DNA of 64,000 bases from JACCXG01 sp963785755 (GTDB lineage: Bacteria > Acidobacteriota > Vicinamibacteria > Vicinamibacterales > 2-12-FULL-66-21). The position numbers and the translations under genes were made by a program. Below, piece after piece: positions 46,072 through 55,446 of this stretch (within the stretch, counting starts at the first letter, position 1; every line of letters begins with the position of its first letter). The stretch spans positions 868,001-932,000 of the forward strand of contig CAWAXG010000013.1 in the NCBI GenBank assembly GCA_963785755.1, in the 5' to 3' direction. A model generated the notes under the pieces. The model saw only the letters and a list, made by a program, of their open reading frames with translations, searched no databases and was not told where the DNA came from.

Positions 46072-47201
46072 GCATCTGCAGCCGGCAGCGCCGTCGTCAC
46101 GACATGCGAAGGCGAGGCATGCTGCGACACGTTCAGCAGGATGCCCATCCCCATCAGGTTGATCAGCAGCGACGATCCCCCCGCGCTCACGAACGGCAGC
46201 GGAATGCCCTTTGTCGGCAACAGGCCGAGGACAACGCTGATGTTGAAGAAGGCCTGGAACGCCACCATCGTCGTCAGACCGATGGCGAGGAACGAGCCGA
46301 AGCGATCCGGGGCGCGAAGCGCCGTGCGCATGCCGCGCCAGGTGATGACGCAGAAGCATGCGAGCACCAGCGACGTGCCGAGCAGTCCGAACTCTTCGCC
46401 GATGACCGAGTAGATGAAGTCGTTGTGGGGCTCGGGCAGGTAGAACAGCTTCTGCACGCCGCCCATCAGCCCGCGCCCGAACAGGCCGCCGGTGCCGACG
46501 GCGATCATCGATTGAATCATCTGCCAGCCGTTGCCGAGCGGATCCGCCCAGGGATCGAGAAACGCGAGCACGCGCCGGCGCCGGTACTCCGACGTCGCGA
46601 TCACGAAGTACAACGCCGGCAACGCCGCCAGGAAGACGCCGAACACATAGCGGTAATTGATGCCGGCCGAGAACACCATGACCGCGGCGATCATCACGAC
46701 GCAGGCCGCGGTCCCGAGATCCGGCTCCAGCAGGATCAGCCCGACGATGCCGCCGAGGACGACGCCGACGGGCAGCAACGAGTATGTGAGATCGTCGATG
46801 CGATCCATCCGCCGCTCGAGCAGCGCCGCCATGAAGATGATCAGGGTGACCTTGGCGAGCTCCGACGGCTGGATGCCGAGCGAGCCGATCACGAGCCACC
46901 GCGTCGCGCCATTGCGGGAGGGGCCGAACAGGACGGCGACGAGCGCCACCGCCGCGACTCCCAGCCCCATCCAGATCACCGCCGGCTGCCGGTAGTTCCG
47001 GTAGTCGATCCGCATGACGATCGGCAGCACGGCGAGACCGATGATCGCCCAGGCCAGCTGCTTGACGAGGAACAGGTAGGGCTGCTGAAAGCGTTCCATC
47101 GCCATGACCGCCGACGCGCTGTAGACCATGACGATGCCGGTGCAGACGAGCAGCAGCGTCGCCACGAAGAGCAGCTTGTCTGATTTGAGCTTTCTTGCCA
47201 T
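46068..47201 (-). CDS. ftsW: Lipid II polymerase FtsW (SEDS family)
   Basis: Polytopic membrane glycosyltransferase polymerising septal peptidoglycan with its partner FtsI. About ten transmembrane helices are predicted from hydrophobic blocks. SEDS signatures include NGATRWLVIGSLGIQPSELAK (around 96-116), LEPDLGTA with the catalytic-region Asp, GLMGGVQKLFYLPEPHNDFI and PLPFVSAGGSSL. The length is 377. It lies downstream of murD but is separated from it by a 260-nt gap holding the inverted-repeat element, the only long gap in the murE-murG stretch. Confidence 0.96.
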   Translation of the reverse strand: MARKLKSDKLLFVATLLLVCTGIVMVYSASAVMAMERFQQPYLFLVKQLAWAIIGLAVLPIVMRIDYRNYRQPAVIWMGLGVAAVALVAVLFGPSRNGATRWLVIGSLGIQPSELAKVTLIIFMAALLERRMDRIDDLTYSLLPVGVVLGGIVGLILLEPDLGTAACVVMIAAVMVFSAGINYRYVFGVFLAALPALYFVIATSEYRRRRVLAFLDPWADPLGNGWQMIQSMIAVGTGGLFGRGLMGGVQKLFYLPEPHNDFIYSVIGEEFGLLGTSLVLACFCVITWRGMRTALRAPDRFGSFLAIGLTTMVAFQAFFNISVVLGLLPTKGIPLPFVSAGGSSLLINLMGMGILLNVSQHASPSHVVTTALPAADA

Positions 47202-47338
47202 ACTTCGCCGTCAAAAACGCGCTGGCTGCGGAGCTGGAGGGCGCTCCCGGACTCCGCTTCGTTCTGTAAAGCAATCGGCCACTGCCGCCGACAATCTGTG
47301 CTGTGACCGAACCGACGACCTCGACCCGGCCGGCCTTT

Positions 47339-47476
47339 ACGCGTGAGCAGTCAGCGGTACATCAGCCCCCCGCGGGGATAAAGACACCACCCTCGCAGAC
47401 CGGGGCAGCCTGCGTTCCCAGCGGACGGCTCTTTACCGCACCGTTGGGGGCTGATGACCGCTCACTGCTCACGCGT
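47339..47476. repeat. 138-bp inverted-repeat element between murD and ftsW
   Basis: Arms at 47339-47370 (32 nt) and 47446-47476 (31 nt) are inverted copies differing by one substitution and one indel; each begins or ends with ACGCGTGAGCAGT and CATCAGCCCCC. The 75-bp interior has no coding frame. The murD stop codon (47462-47464) lies inside the right arm, so the last residues of MurD (TREQ) are encoded by the element. No transposase or obvious target-site duplication is visible. It resembles a MITE-like or large REP-type unit inserted at the murD 3' end. Confidence 0.75.
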
Positions 47477-48847
47477 ACCGTTCCACTCCTCCTCGAGCTT
47501 CCTCGTCTCCTGCTTGAAGACCCGTCCGCGCTCCGCGTAGTCGCGGAACATGTCGAAGCTTGCACACGCTGGCGCAAGCACGACCGTGCTGCCCGGGGCC
47601 GCCGCGGCGAATCCCATGCGCACCGCGGTGCGCAGGTCTGCCGCCATCTGCACGTTCAGGCGATCCTTGAACGCCGCGGCGATGAGGTCGCGAGCTTCAC
47701 CGATCGCGACGACCGTCGCCTGCCGCTCGACCAGCGCGTCGGTGAGATCCGCGAAGCTGCCGCCCTTGAACCGGCCGCCGAGAATCACGACCAGGCCGGG
47801 CTCGAAACTCTCGATCGCCCGCTTCGCCGCCTCGATGTTCGTCGCCTTCGAGTCGTTGACGAAGCGCACGCCGGCGATCTCGGTCACCGGTTCGAGGGCA
47901 TGCTCGAGTCCGCTGAAGCCTTCCACCGCCTGGGTGATCGCGGCCGGCTGCACGCCGGCGATGGACGCCACCGCCGACGCCGCCATCACGTCCGCGATCA
48001 GATGGCGGCCGAGGAGCCGCACCGACGAAAGCGGCACCAGCGGGTGGTCGCCGGACGGCGAACGCCGGACAATCGTGCTGCCCTCGATCAGGATGCCTTC
48101 CGCCAGTTGCTCCTGCATCGAAAACAGGACCCGCCGCGAGCCGGCGCCGGCGGCCAGCGCGAGCGACGCCGGATCGTCGGCGTTGAGCACCGCCCAGTCC
48201 GCGGCCGTCTGGTTGACGAAGACCCGCGACTTGGCCGCCGCGTACTCGTCGACGCTGGCGTGCCGATCCAGATGATCGGGAGAGAAATTGAGCAGGACCG
48301 CGATCCACGGGTGGAACGTCTCGACGCTCTCCAGCTGAAAGCTGCTCGCCTCCACGACGTGGATCGTGTCGGCCGTCGACTCGTCCACCTGGGCGCTGAG
48401 GGCGTGGCCGATGTTGCCGCCCACCAGCACGCGATGACCGCCGGCCTCGAGCATCCGTCCCGTCAACGTCGTCGTGGTTGATTTGCCCTTGGTGCCGGTG
48501 ATCGCCACGATTCGTCCCTGCAGCCACCGTGAGGCGAGCTCGAGCTCGCCCATCACCTGGACTCCCGCCTTGCGCGCCGCCTCGATCACCGGTTGGTTCG
48601 CTGGCACCCCGGGGCTGAGCACGATCAGATCGGCGCTGCTGAACGTGGCCTGCGTATGGCCGCCGAGCTCCAGCGTCACGCCGGTTGCCTCGATCTCGCT
48701 CGCCTGATCGAGTTGTTCCCGCACGTCGGACAGCGTGACCGTCGCGCCGCGACGGACCAGCAGCTGCGCCGCGGCGACGCCGCTCCGCGCCGCGCCGACG
48801 ACGACGACGCGCTTGCCGGTGACGGAGAATGCAGGTGTGCTCTTCAT
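47462..48847 (-). CDS. murD: UDP-N-acetylmuramoylalanine-D-glutamate ligase
   Basis: Adds D-Glu to UDP-MurNAc-L-Ala. Features: N-terminal Rossmann segment VVVVGAARSGVAAAQLL, ATP loop AITGTKGKSTTTTL, EASSFQLESVETFHP, the NFSPDHLDRH metal and substrate site, and the ligase C-domain with FVNDSKATNIEAAKRAI. The length is 461. The ATG (48847) overlaps the mraY stop by 4 nt. The last codons read into the inverted-repeat element, giving a slightly altered C-terminus ending EEEWNGTREQ. Longer in-frame extension over mraY is a shadow. Confidence 0.96.
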   Translation of the reverse strand: MKSTPAFSVTGKRVVVVGAARSGVAAAQLLVRRGATVTLSDVREQLDQASEIEATGVTLELGGHTQATFSSADLIVLSPGVPANQPVIEAARKAGVQVMGELELASRWLQGRIVAITGTKGKSTTTTLTGRMLEAGGHRVLVGGNIGHALSAQVDESTADTIHVVEASSFQLESVETFHPWIAVLLNFSPDHLDRHASVDEYAAAKSRVFVNQTAADWAVLNADDPASLALAAGAGSRRVLFSMQEQLAEGILIEGSTIVRRSPSGDHPLVPLSSVRLLGRHLIADVMAASAVASIAGVQPAAITQAVEGFSGLEHALEPVTEIAGVRFVNDSKATNIEAAKRAIESFEPGLVVILGGRFKGGSFADLTDALVERQATVVAIGEARDLIAAAFKDRLNVQMAADLRTAVRMGFAAAAPGSTVVLAPACASFDMFRDYAERGRVFKQETRKLEEEWNGTREQ

Positions 48848-49929
48848 CGCAGCTTCAACGTCGTCAGGCTGAAGAGCGCGAACACGATCGCGACGATCAG
48901 GAACCGCGAGATCACCTTCGGCTCGCTCCATCCGCTCAATTCGAAGTGATGGTGCATCGGCGCCATCTTGAACACACGCCGGCCGGTGGTCTTGAACGAG
49001 GCGACCTGGATGATCACGGACAGGGCCTCGAGCACGAACACGCCGCCGACGATGACCAGGAGGAACTCCTGCTTGATCAGCAGCGCCACGGTACCGAGCG
49101 CGCCGCCGAGGGCCAGTGACCCGACGTCGCCCATGAAGATCTCCGCCGGGTACGAGTTCCACCACAGGAAGCCGAGGCTCGCGCCGACCAGGGCGCCGCA
49201 GAAAATCGCCAGCTCCGCCGCCGCGGAATCCAGGCGCACGAGCTGCAGGTAGTTGGCGAACTCGCGATGGGTCGACACGTAGGCCAGCGCCGTGTATGCC
49301 GCCGCGGCGATCCCGAACACGCTGATCGCGAGTCCGTCCAGGCCGTCGGTCAGGTTGACCGAGTGCGTCGCGCCGACCAGCACGAGCGCGGCGAACGGCA
49401 CGTAGAACAGGCCGATGTCGGGAATCCAGGTTTTGAAGAACGGAAAAATCAGCCTGGTGCTGTACTCGTCGTACGAGTTCAGGACCAGCAGCGCGACGCC
49501 GACGGCCACGCCCGCGATGATCGTCCAGCCCATCTTGTAGCGGGGCCTGAGGCCGTGGTGCGAACGCCTGACGATCTTCAAGTAGTCGTCGGCGAATCCG
49601 ATCGCGCCGAACGCGGTGGTCGACAGCATTGCAATCCACACGAATCGATTGGTGAGATCGGCCCAGAGCAGGGTCGGAACCAGCACCGACGTCAGGATCA
49701 GCAGTCCACCCATCGTCGGCGTGCCGGCTTTCGTGCGATGGGTGGCGGGACCCTCCTGCCGAATCACCTGTCCGATCTGGAACTCCCGGAGCTTGCGGAT
49801 CATCACCGGTCCGACGAACAGTCCGATCGCCAGCGCGGTCAGGCTCGCGGCCGCGGTTCGAAACGTGATGTACCGCGTGACGTTCAGGACCGGGACGTAG
49901 GCACTGAGATAGTGCAGGTAGTAGAGCAT
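48844..49929 (-). CDS. mraY: Phospho-N-acetylmuramoyl-pentapeptide transferase MraY
   Basis: Integral membrane enzyme that attaches phospho-MurNAc-pentapeptide to undecaprenyl phosphate (lipid I). About ten transmembrane helices. Signatures are KAGTPTMGGLLIL, GFADDYLKI with the catalytic Asp pair, NLTDGLDGLA and the terminal PMHHHFELSGWSEPKV loop. The length, 361, is standard. It starts immediately after the murF stop and overlaps murD by 4 nt. Confidence 0.97.
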   Translation of the reverse strand: MLYYLHYLSAYVPVLNVTRYITFRTAAASLTALAIGLFVGPVMIRKLREFQIGQVIRQEGPATHRTKAGTPTMGGLLILTSVLVPTLLWADLTNRFVWIAMLSTTAFGAIGFADDYLKIVRRSHHGLRPRYKMGWTIIAGVAVGVALLVLNSYDEYSTRLIFPFFKTWIPDIGLFYVPFAALVLVGATHSVNLTDGLDGLAISVFGIAAAAYTALAYVSTHREFANYLQLVRLDSAAAELAIFCGALVGASLGFLWWNSYPAEIFMGDVGSLALGGALGTVALLIKQEFLLVIVGGVFVLEALSVIIQVASFKTTGRRVFKMAPMHHHFELSGWSEPKVISRFLIVAIVFALFSLTTLKLR

Positions 49930-51339
49930 TCAGGCGAACTCCGCTTTCAGCCGCTCCACCACCAGGTCGGTACCGATCCCGCGCGAGCCTTTCACCAGGA
50001 CGAGATCGCCGGGCCGCACCTGCCGCAGCGCCGCGTCCGCCGCGTCCTCGTTCGTCGGGACGTGGATCACCGCCTTCTCCGCCATCCCCGCCGCGATGGC
50101 CTCACGTGCCAGAACCGCTGCCGGCTCGCCGCCGACCGAGATCAGCAGATCGAGCCCCGACCGCGCCGCGACGCGTCCGCAATCGCCATGGAGGCCGGCC
50201 GCGTAGTGTCCGAGCTCCAGCATCTCGCCGAGCACGGCGACCTTGCGGGCGCTGCCGGTTGCCGCCGCGATGATTTCGAGCGAACGGCGCAGCGCCGCCG
50301 GGCTCGAGTTGTACGAATCGTCGATGAGCGTGACCCCGCCCGGCAGACGCAGCAGCTCGCCGCGATGATGCGCCGCCGTGAGCCGGCGCGCCCGCTCCAG
50401 CATGTCGGGCAGCGGCACACTGAAATGTGTGCCGACCGCGATCGCCGCGAGCACGTTCGACAGGTTGCCGGCCCCGAGCAGCGGCAGCCGCAGCCGCCCT
50501 GAACCGCCTCGCGCCGTCACGTCCGCTTCCATGCCGTCGACGCCGCGGTGAGCGACCGCGGTCGCGCGGACGTCGGCGTCGGTATCGATGCCGAACGTCA
50601 GCAGCTGCCCCTTGAATGCGCGCGCGTGGCTCATCACGCGTGGATCGTTCGCGTTGGCGACGAGCACGTCGCCGTCACGCGACTGTTCCAGGATCTCGGC
50701 TTTGGCCTCGGCAATCGCGTCCGCGGACTCGAAGAACCCGAGGTGTGCGTCTCCGACATTCGTCCAGACGCGAACATCCGGCTCGGCGACGCCGACCAGG
50801 GTCCGTATTTCGCCGGGATGATTCATGCCGAGCTCGACGACGGCGATCTCCGGCCGCGCCCGCAGCTCCATGAGCGAGAGCGGCAGCCCGATGTGATTGT
50901 TGAGATTGCCCTTGTTCCTGAACACGTTGAAGCGCAACGACAGAAACTCCGCCGCGATCTCTTTCGTCGTGGTCTTGCCGGCGCTGCCCGTAACCGCGAC
51001 GACCTTCGCTCCGGAGCGCCGGCGCACATCCCGCGCGAGCGCCTGCAGCGCGCGCGTCGTGTCCTCGACCTCGATGAGCAGGGCCGGCCGCCCCGTTCCT
51101 GCCTCGAGGGCAGCCGGCACCTCGTGGACCACCGCACCGATGGCCCCACCTTTGAGGGCGTCGGCGACGAACCGATGCCCATCGAACCGATCGCCACGAA
51201 TCGCGACGAAGAGATCTCCCGGCTGCAGCGCGCGCGTATCGATCGACACGCGGTTGATCGTGGTGGCGGCGTCGCCTTGCGTGATCCGACCGCCCGTCGC
51301 GTGAGCCACGTCAGTCGCACTCAAGAGCAGCCACTCCAC
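49930..51339 (-). CDS. murF: MurF, UDP-MurNAc-tripeptide-D-alanyl-D-alanine ligase
   Basis: Adds D-Ala-D-Ala to the UDP-MurNAc tripeptide. Motifs: N-domain VSIDTRALQPGDLFVAIRG, ATP loop AVTGSAGKTTTKEI, FRNKGNLNNHIGLPLSL, VELGMNHPGEI and the C-domain LIDDSYNSSPAA. The length is 469. It starts 3 nt after the murE stop; the next gene, mraY, begins on the base after its own stop, so spacing is minimal throughout. Confidence 0.96.
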   Translation of the reverse strand: MEWLLLSATDVAHATGGRITQGDAATTINRVSIDTRALQPGDLFVAIRGDRFDGHRFVADALKGGAIGAVVHEVPAALEAGTGRPALLIEVEDTTRALQALARDVRRRSGAKVVAVTGSAGKTTTKEIAAEFLSLRFNVFRNKGNLNNHIGLPLSLMELRARPEIAVVELGMNHPGEIRTLVGVAEPDVRVWTNVGDAHLGFFESADAIAEAKAEILEQSRDGDVLVANANDPRVMSHARAFKGQLLTFGIDTDADVRATAVAHRGVDGMEADVTARGGSGRLRLPLLGAGNLSNVLAAIAVGTHFSVPLPDMLERARRLTAAHHRGELLRLPGGVTLIDDSYNSSPAALRRSLEIIAAATGSARKVAVLGEMLELGHYAAGLHGDCGRVAARSGLDLLISVGGEPAAVLAREAIAAGMAEKAVIHVPTNEDAADAALRQVRPGDLVLVKGSRGIGTDLVVERLKAEFA

Positions 51340-51342
51340 CTG

Positions 51343-52875
51343 TCAAGACACCCTGCTGCCGGCGCGCCGCCGCTCGAGCGCCGCTTTCGCGATCTCCACG
51401 TCATCGAACGGCAGCACGCGATCCCCGATGACCTGGTACTTCTCGTGCCCTTTGCCGGCAACGAGGATCAGATCGCCGGGAATGGCCTCGCGCACCGCTC
51501 GTTCGATCGCCTCCCTGCGGTCGACGAGGGTGATGCAGCGCACGTCCCGCTGCCCCGGCTTCGGCTTCCCCGCGGGCCGGTCCGGCTCGACGATGCCGCG
51601 CTTGATCTCCTCGATGATGTCCGCGGGATTCTCGGAGCGCGGGTTGTCCGAGGTGACGACGACGACGTCGCTCAGCCGGGCCGCGACGGCGCCCATCAGC
51701 GGCCGCTTCGAGCGATCGCGATCGCCGCCGCAACCGAAGACGGTGATGATGCGTCCGGTCGCGAGCGGACGGGCCGTCTCGAGCAGGTTCTTCAGCGCAT
51801 CGTCGGTGTGTGCGTAGTCGACGACTACGCGCACATCGTCGCGACGTTCGGAGACGACCTGAAACCGCCCGGGCACATGCGTCAGATCGGCGATGCCGCG
51901 TTCGATCGCGCCAAACGGCAGATCGAGCGCCATCGCGGTCGCCGCGGTCGCCAGAATGTTGTACGTATTGGCCCTGCCGACCAGCTGCGAACGGATATGC
52001 AGGGTGCCGCGCGGCGTTTTGAGCTCGAACTGCACGCCCTCGAGCGACGACGTGATGCCCGTCGGCTTGACGTCGGCGGCCGCGTCGATCGCGTAGGTGA
52101 CCGGCCGGCGCACGCTTCGCGTCAGATCGAAGCCGCGCCGGTCGTCGAGATTGATCGCCGCGACGGCGTTGTCGGGCAGGACCTCGAAGAGCCGTCGCTT
52201 CGCGGCGAAGTACTCCTCCATGTTGCGATGGAAGTCGAGATGGTCGCGGGTCAGATTCGTGAAGATGCCCGCGGCGAAGCGCAGGTAGTCGACACGCCGC
52301 AGCGCCAGCGCGTGCGAAGAGACCTCCATGACGCACGCGCCGCAGCCCTGCGAGACCATATCGCGCAGCATCGCCTGCAGCTCGGGAGCCTCCGGCGTCG
52401 TCCGCTCGGCGTCGAGCTCCTTCCGGCCGACGCGATAGCCGACGGTCCCGATGCGTCCGCACATGAGACCGGCCGCTTCGAACACCGAGGCGAGGAGGTA
52501 GGACGTCGTGGTTTTCCCGTTCGTGCCGGTGATCCCGACGAGCAGCAGCCGTTCGCTGGGATCGCCGTGGAAGATCGCCGCGAGCGCCGCGAGCGCCAAT
52601 CGCGCATCCGGCACGTGCAGCCACAGCCCGCGGGTGTCGGGTGGCGCGGGTGATTCGGCGAGCACGGCGACCGCGCCCTTGGCGAGGGCGTCGCGCGCAT
52701 AGCTGGTTCCGTCAGCGTGCTGGCCCTTGAGCGCGACGAACACGGAGCCTGCACGCACCTGTCGCGAGTCGTAGATGACGCCCGAGACGTGGGCCGACTC
52801 AGCCGCCGCATCGAGCGCCGGCACTGATACGCCGGCGCGGCCGGCGTAGGTGCGCAACAGCGCGCCAAGTGTCAC
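51343..52875 (-). CDS. murE: UDP-MurNAc-L-alanyl-D-glutamate-meso-DAP ligase MurE
   Basis: Adds the third residue of the peptidoglycan stem. Motifs: GVIYDSRQVRAGSVFVALKG, ATP loop GITGTNGKTTTSYL, EVSSHALALRRVD, FTNLTRDHLDFH, and DNPRSENP in the C-domain. DNPR is the pattern of meso-diaminopimelate enzymes (lysine enzymes differ), so the wall is predicted to be mDAP type. The length is 510. The GTG start at 52875 overlaps the ftsI stop (GTGA), coupling the two. Confidence 0.96.
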   Translation of the reverse strand: MTLGALLRTYAGRAGVSVPALDAAAESAHVSGVIYDSRQVRAGSVFVALKGQHADGTSYARDALAKGAVAVLAESPAPPDTRGLWLHVPDARLALAALAAIFHGDPSERLLLVGITGTNGKTTTSYLLASVFEAAGLMCGRIGTVGYRVGRKELDAERTTPEAPELQAMLRDMVSQGCGACVMEVSSHALALRRVDYLRFAAGIFTNLTRDHLDFHRNMEEYFAAKRRLFEVLPDNAVAAINLDDRRGFDLTRSVRRPVTYAIDAAADVKPTGITSSLEGVQFELKTPRGTLHIRSQLVGRANTYNILATAATAMALDLPFGAIERGIADLTHVPGRFQVVSERRDDVRVVVDYAHTDDALKNLLETARPLATGRIITVFGCGGDRDRSKRPLMGAVAARLSDVVVVTSDNPRSENPADIIEEIKRGIVEPDRPAGKPKPGQRDVRCITLVDRREAIERAVREAIPGDLILVAGKGHEKYQVIGDRVLPFDDVEIAKAALERRRAGSRVS

Positions 52876-54971
52876 TGCGATCCGCTCCCCGCAGAAAATG
52901 CCGGCGGCAGCCGGCGGCCAAGCTTCAACACACCGACTTCGCCGCCCAGAAGCGGCGCCCCTGGCTCCGGCGACTGACCGACAACGAAGCCGCTGCCCAC
53001 GAGGCGCGCCGTCGCGCCGATGCTCGTGAGCAGGCGCAGGGCCTCACGCGCGCTCTGGCCGCGCAGATCCGGCATGACGCCAGGCTGCGGCGGCGCGACC
53101 ACGGCTTCGACCACTCCCGCGTCGTGCACCGGCCGCGGCACGACCGGTTCCGCTGCGCTGTCGTGTCGAACCACGAGGACCGGCGGCTGCGCGTTGATGT
53201 TCGGCGCGACCCCGAGGTGGCGAAGCGAGGCTTCCGCAATGCGTTTGAAGATGGGTGCGGCGACGGCGCCGCCGGCGTACGCCCCGGCGTGTGGTGAATC
53301 GACGACGACGATGATGCTCAGGGCGGGCTGCCGCGATGGCGCGAAGCCGACGAACGACGCGTTGTAGTCCGACTTGGAATAGCGGCCGTTGACCAGCTTG
53401 GCGGCAGTGCCGGTCTTCCCGGCGATGGTGTAGCCGTCGATTTGCGCAGCCTTGGCGGTGCCCCGCTCGACGACCGCCTCCATGATCCCGGTGAGCTCCG
53501 CGGCCGTCGCGGTCGAGACGGTCCGGCGCAGGGTCTTGCGGGCGATCGTCGCGCGCTGCCCGTCCTTGATGAACGCGCGCACGACCCGCGGTTCGATCAG
53601 CGTTCCGCCGTTGGCAACCGAGCTGACCGCGGCGACCATCTGCAAGGGCGTGACCCCGACCTGGTAACCCATCGACACGGACGCGAGCGCACTCGCGTCG
53701 AGCCGCGCGGGATTCCACACGATGCCGGGACTCTCGCCGCGGAAGTCCGGACCGATCGCCTGGCCGAACCCGAAGCGGCTGACATAGCGTCCGAGCCGCT
53801 CGGGCCCGAGCCGCAGCCCGACCTTGATGGCTCCGACGTTGCTCGACTTGACGATCACGTCGGTGAACGGCAGCGCGCCGTAATTGTGCGAGCCGTACTC
53901 GTCGATCACGCGGCTGCCGAACGCGATGCGCCCGGGCCCGCACTCGATCACGTCGGACGGCTTGATGACCCGCTCCTCGAGCGCCGCCGACGCGGTCACG
54001 ATCTTGAACGTCGATCCCGGCTCGTAGAGATCCTGGATGGCGCGGTTGCGCCGCTCTTCATCCTCCGCACGGCCGAACGAGTTGGGATTGAAGGTCGGCC
54101 AGTTGGCCAGCGCCAGGATCTCGCCGCTGTTCGGATCCATGACGATCGCCGTGCCCCCCTCCGCGCGGTTCTGCTCGACGCCGATCCGCAACTCGCGTTC
54201 GGCGATGTGCTGCAGGAATTGATCGACAGTCAGCTCGATCGAGGCGCCGGCCGTCGCCGGGCGGTCGATACGGCTCTGGAGCGCGTGCTGCCGCGCATCG
54301 GTCTGCACCAGCACCTTGCCTTCACGCCCCCGGACCTGCGCGTCGTAGGTCGACTCCAATCCGGCCAGGCCGGTGTTGTCGACACCGACGTAGCCGAGCA
54401 CGTGCGCGCCAAGCTCCTTCTTCGGATAGTACCGCCGGCTCTCCTTCAGGTACGCGACGCCCTTCAGCTCCAGCGCCTTGACCCGCTGCGCTTCATCGGG
54501 AGACACCTTGCGGGCGAGATAGACGAACTGCGAGTCGCGCCGGAGATGAAGGTTGCGCGCCATCTCCTGGCGCATGTGCGCGTCGCAGCGATCGAGCGCG
54601 CCGCACACCAGCTGCGCGACCTTCTCCGGGCTCTCGATCTCGGAGGGGTCGGCGAAGATGGTGTCCGCGTCGACGCTGTAGGCGAGCACATGGCCGTTGC
54701 GATCGAGGATTTCCCCGCGTTTGGCCGGCGCGGCGATCGTTCGCAGATGCTGGCGGTCGGCCCGCGCCTTCATGTCGGTGTGCTGGATGACCTGGAGGTA
54801 GACCAGCCGCGCCTGGATCCCGGTCGTCCACAGGCCGAACACGACGGCGGTGACCAGGAGTCGCGACTGCATGGTATGCCGCCAAGACGAAGCAGGACCA
54901 TCCATGCGCACGACACTTCGGGCTGTGCGCGGGGAGGCGTCTGCGCCCTTGCTGGCCTGTTCCTCTGGCAC
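52872..54971 (-). CDS. ftsI: Septal transpeptidase FtsI (PBP3) with PASTA domain
   Basis: Class B penicillin-binding protein that cross-links septal peptidoglycan with FtsW. One transmembrane helix (about 36-56), a pedestal domain, then the transpeptidase with S320-T-F-K323 (catalytic Ser), S376-S-N378 and K519-T-G521. A C-terminal PASTA repeat (about 637-680, PGVMPDLRGQSAREALRLL) is present, more like Spo/PBP2x types than E. coli FtsI. The length is 699. The GTG at 54971 has GGAGG 4 nt upstream; an ATG at 54872 would cut the cytoplasmic tail. Confidence 0.95.
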   Translation of the reverse strand: MPEEQASKGADASPRTARSVVRMDGPASSWRHTMQSRLLVTAVVFGLWTTGIQARLVYLQVIQHTDMKARADRQHLRTIAAPAKRGEILDRNGHVLAYSVDADTIFADPSEIESPEKVAQLVCGALDRCDAHMRQEMARNLHLRRDSQFVYLARKVSPDEAQRVKALELKGVAYLKESRRYYPKKELGAHVLGYVGVDNTGLAGLESTYDAQVRGREGKVLVQTDARQHALQSRIDRPATAGASIELTVDQFLQHIAERELRIGVEQNRAEGGTAIVMDPNSGEILALANWPTFNPNSFGRAEDEERRNRAIQDLYEPGSTFKIVTASAALEERVIKPSDVIECGPGRIAFGSRVIDEYGSHNYGALPFTDVIVKSSNVGAIKVGLRLGPERLGRYVSRFGFGQAIGPDFRGESPGIVWNPARLDASALASVSMGYQVGVTPLQMVAAVSSVANGGTLIEPRVVRAFIKDGQRATIARKTLRRTVSTATAAELTGIMEAVVERGTAKAAQIDGYTIAGKTGTAAKLVNGRYSKSDYNASFVGFAPSRQPALSIIVVVDSPHAGAYAGGAVAAPIFKRIAEASLRHLGVAPNINAQPPVLVVRHDSAAEPVVPRPVHDAGVVEAVVAPPQPGVMPDLRGQSAREALRLLTSIGATARLVGSGFVVGQSPEPGAPLLGGEVGVLKLGRRLPPAFSAGSGSQ

Positions 54972-54999
54972 CGTTCCTCCTGCCGTGTTCTGGAATTCG

Positions 55000-55446
55000 T
55001 CAGCGCGCCGGGGCCCGCCGACGGGGTTCAGGCTCGCCCTGAGCCTCTCGAAGGGCGACGATCGACTTGTCCGGCGGCTCCGTCGGCGTCACGCGCTCGA
55101 TGACAATGGCCTTGTCGCGATCGGGCGCAACCAGCTTGAGCTCCTTGATCGCCATGTCCTCGATCCGCTTGGGCGAGCGCAGCGTCTCGATCTCGAGACG
55201 CAGGTGGCGGTTGATCTCTTCCTCGCTGGCGCGTTCGCGCTCGAGGCGCTGAATGTCGTAGCCGTGCCGGATCAGCTCGAACGTCTGCCACGCGGAGAAC
55301 AGCAGCACCAGCACGAGCACGGCGCTGATGCCGGCGGTGCGCCACAGCTGCCGCTGCCGCGCCTGGTCGATCTCACGGACGATCGGATTGTTCCGGACGT
55401 CCTTCTTGATCGCGTACTCGAAATCGAGCTCACGACGGGGACTCAT
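55000..55446 (-). CDS. ftsL: Cell division protein FtsL
   Basis: Bitopic divisome protein pairing with FtsB and FtsQ. A basic cytoplasmic N-terminus, one transmembrane helix (about 38-56, AGISAVLVLVLLFSAWQTF), then a leucine-zipper coiled coil (IQRLERERASEEEINRHLRLEIETL, about 66-90) and RIEDMAIKELKLVAP, typical of FtsL. The length is 148; the last ~20 residues (from about VALREAQGEPEPRRR) come from a REP-like palindrome. Its start overlaps rsmH by 4 nt. Confidence 0.87.
   Translation of the reverse strand: MSPRRELDFEYAIKKDVRNNPIVREIDQARQRQLWRTAGISAVLVLVLLFSAWQTFELIRHGYDIQRLERERASEEEINRHLRLEIETLRSPKRIEDMAIKELKLVAPDRDKAIVIERVTPTEPPDKSIVALREAQGEPEPRRRAPAR
55031..55058. repeat. REP-like palindrome inside the ftsL 3' end
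   Basis: TCGCCCT (55034-55040) pairs with AGGGCGA (55052-55058) around an 11-nt centre. An alternative stem, GGCTC/GAGCC (55031-55035 with 55041-55045), is also possible. The sequence matches the widespread intergenic palindrome type whose opposite-strand translation gives LALSLSKG. Here it is in frame with FtsL and encodes VALREAQGEPEP. Confidence 0.7.

Noticed and set aside
47462..49639. Giant minus-strand frame reading through mraY into murD
   Set aside because: Only the part from ATG 48847 has MurD character; upstream codons are an Arg/Gly-rich shadow of mraY. The same applies to the frame through ftsW into murG.
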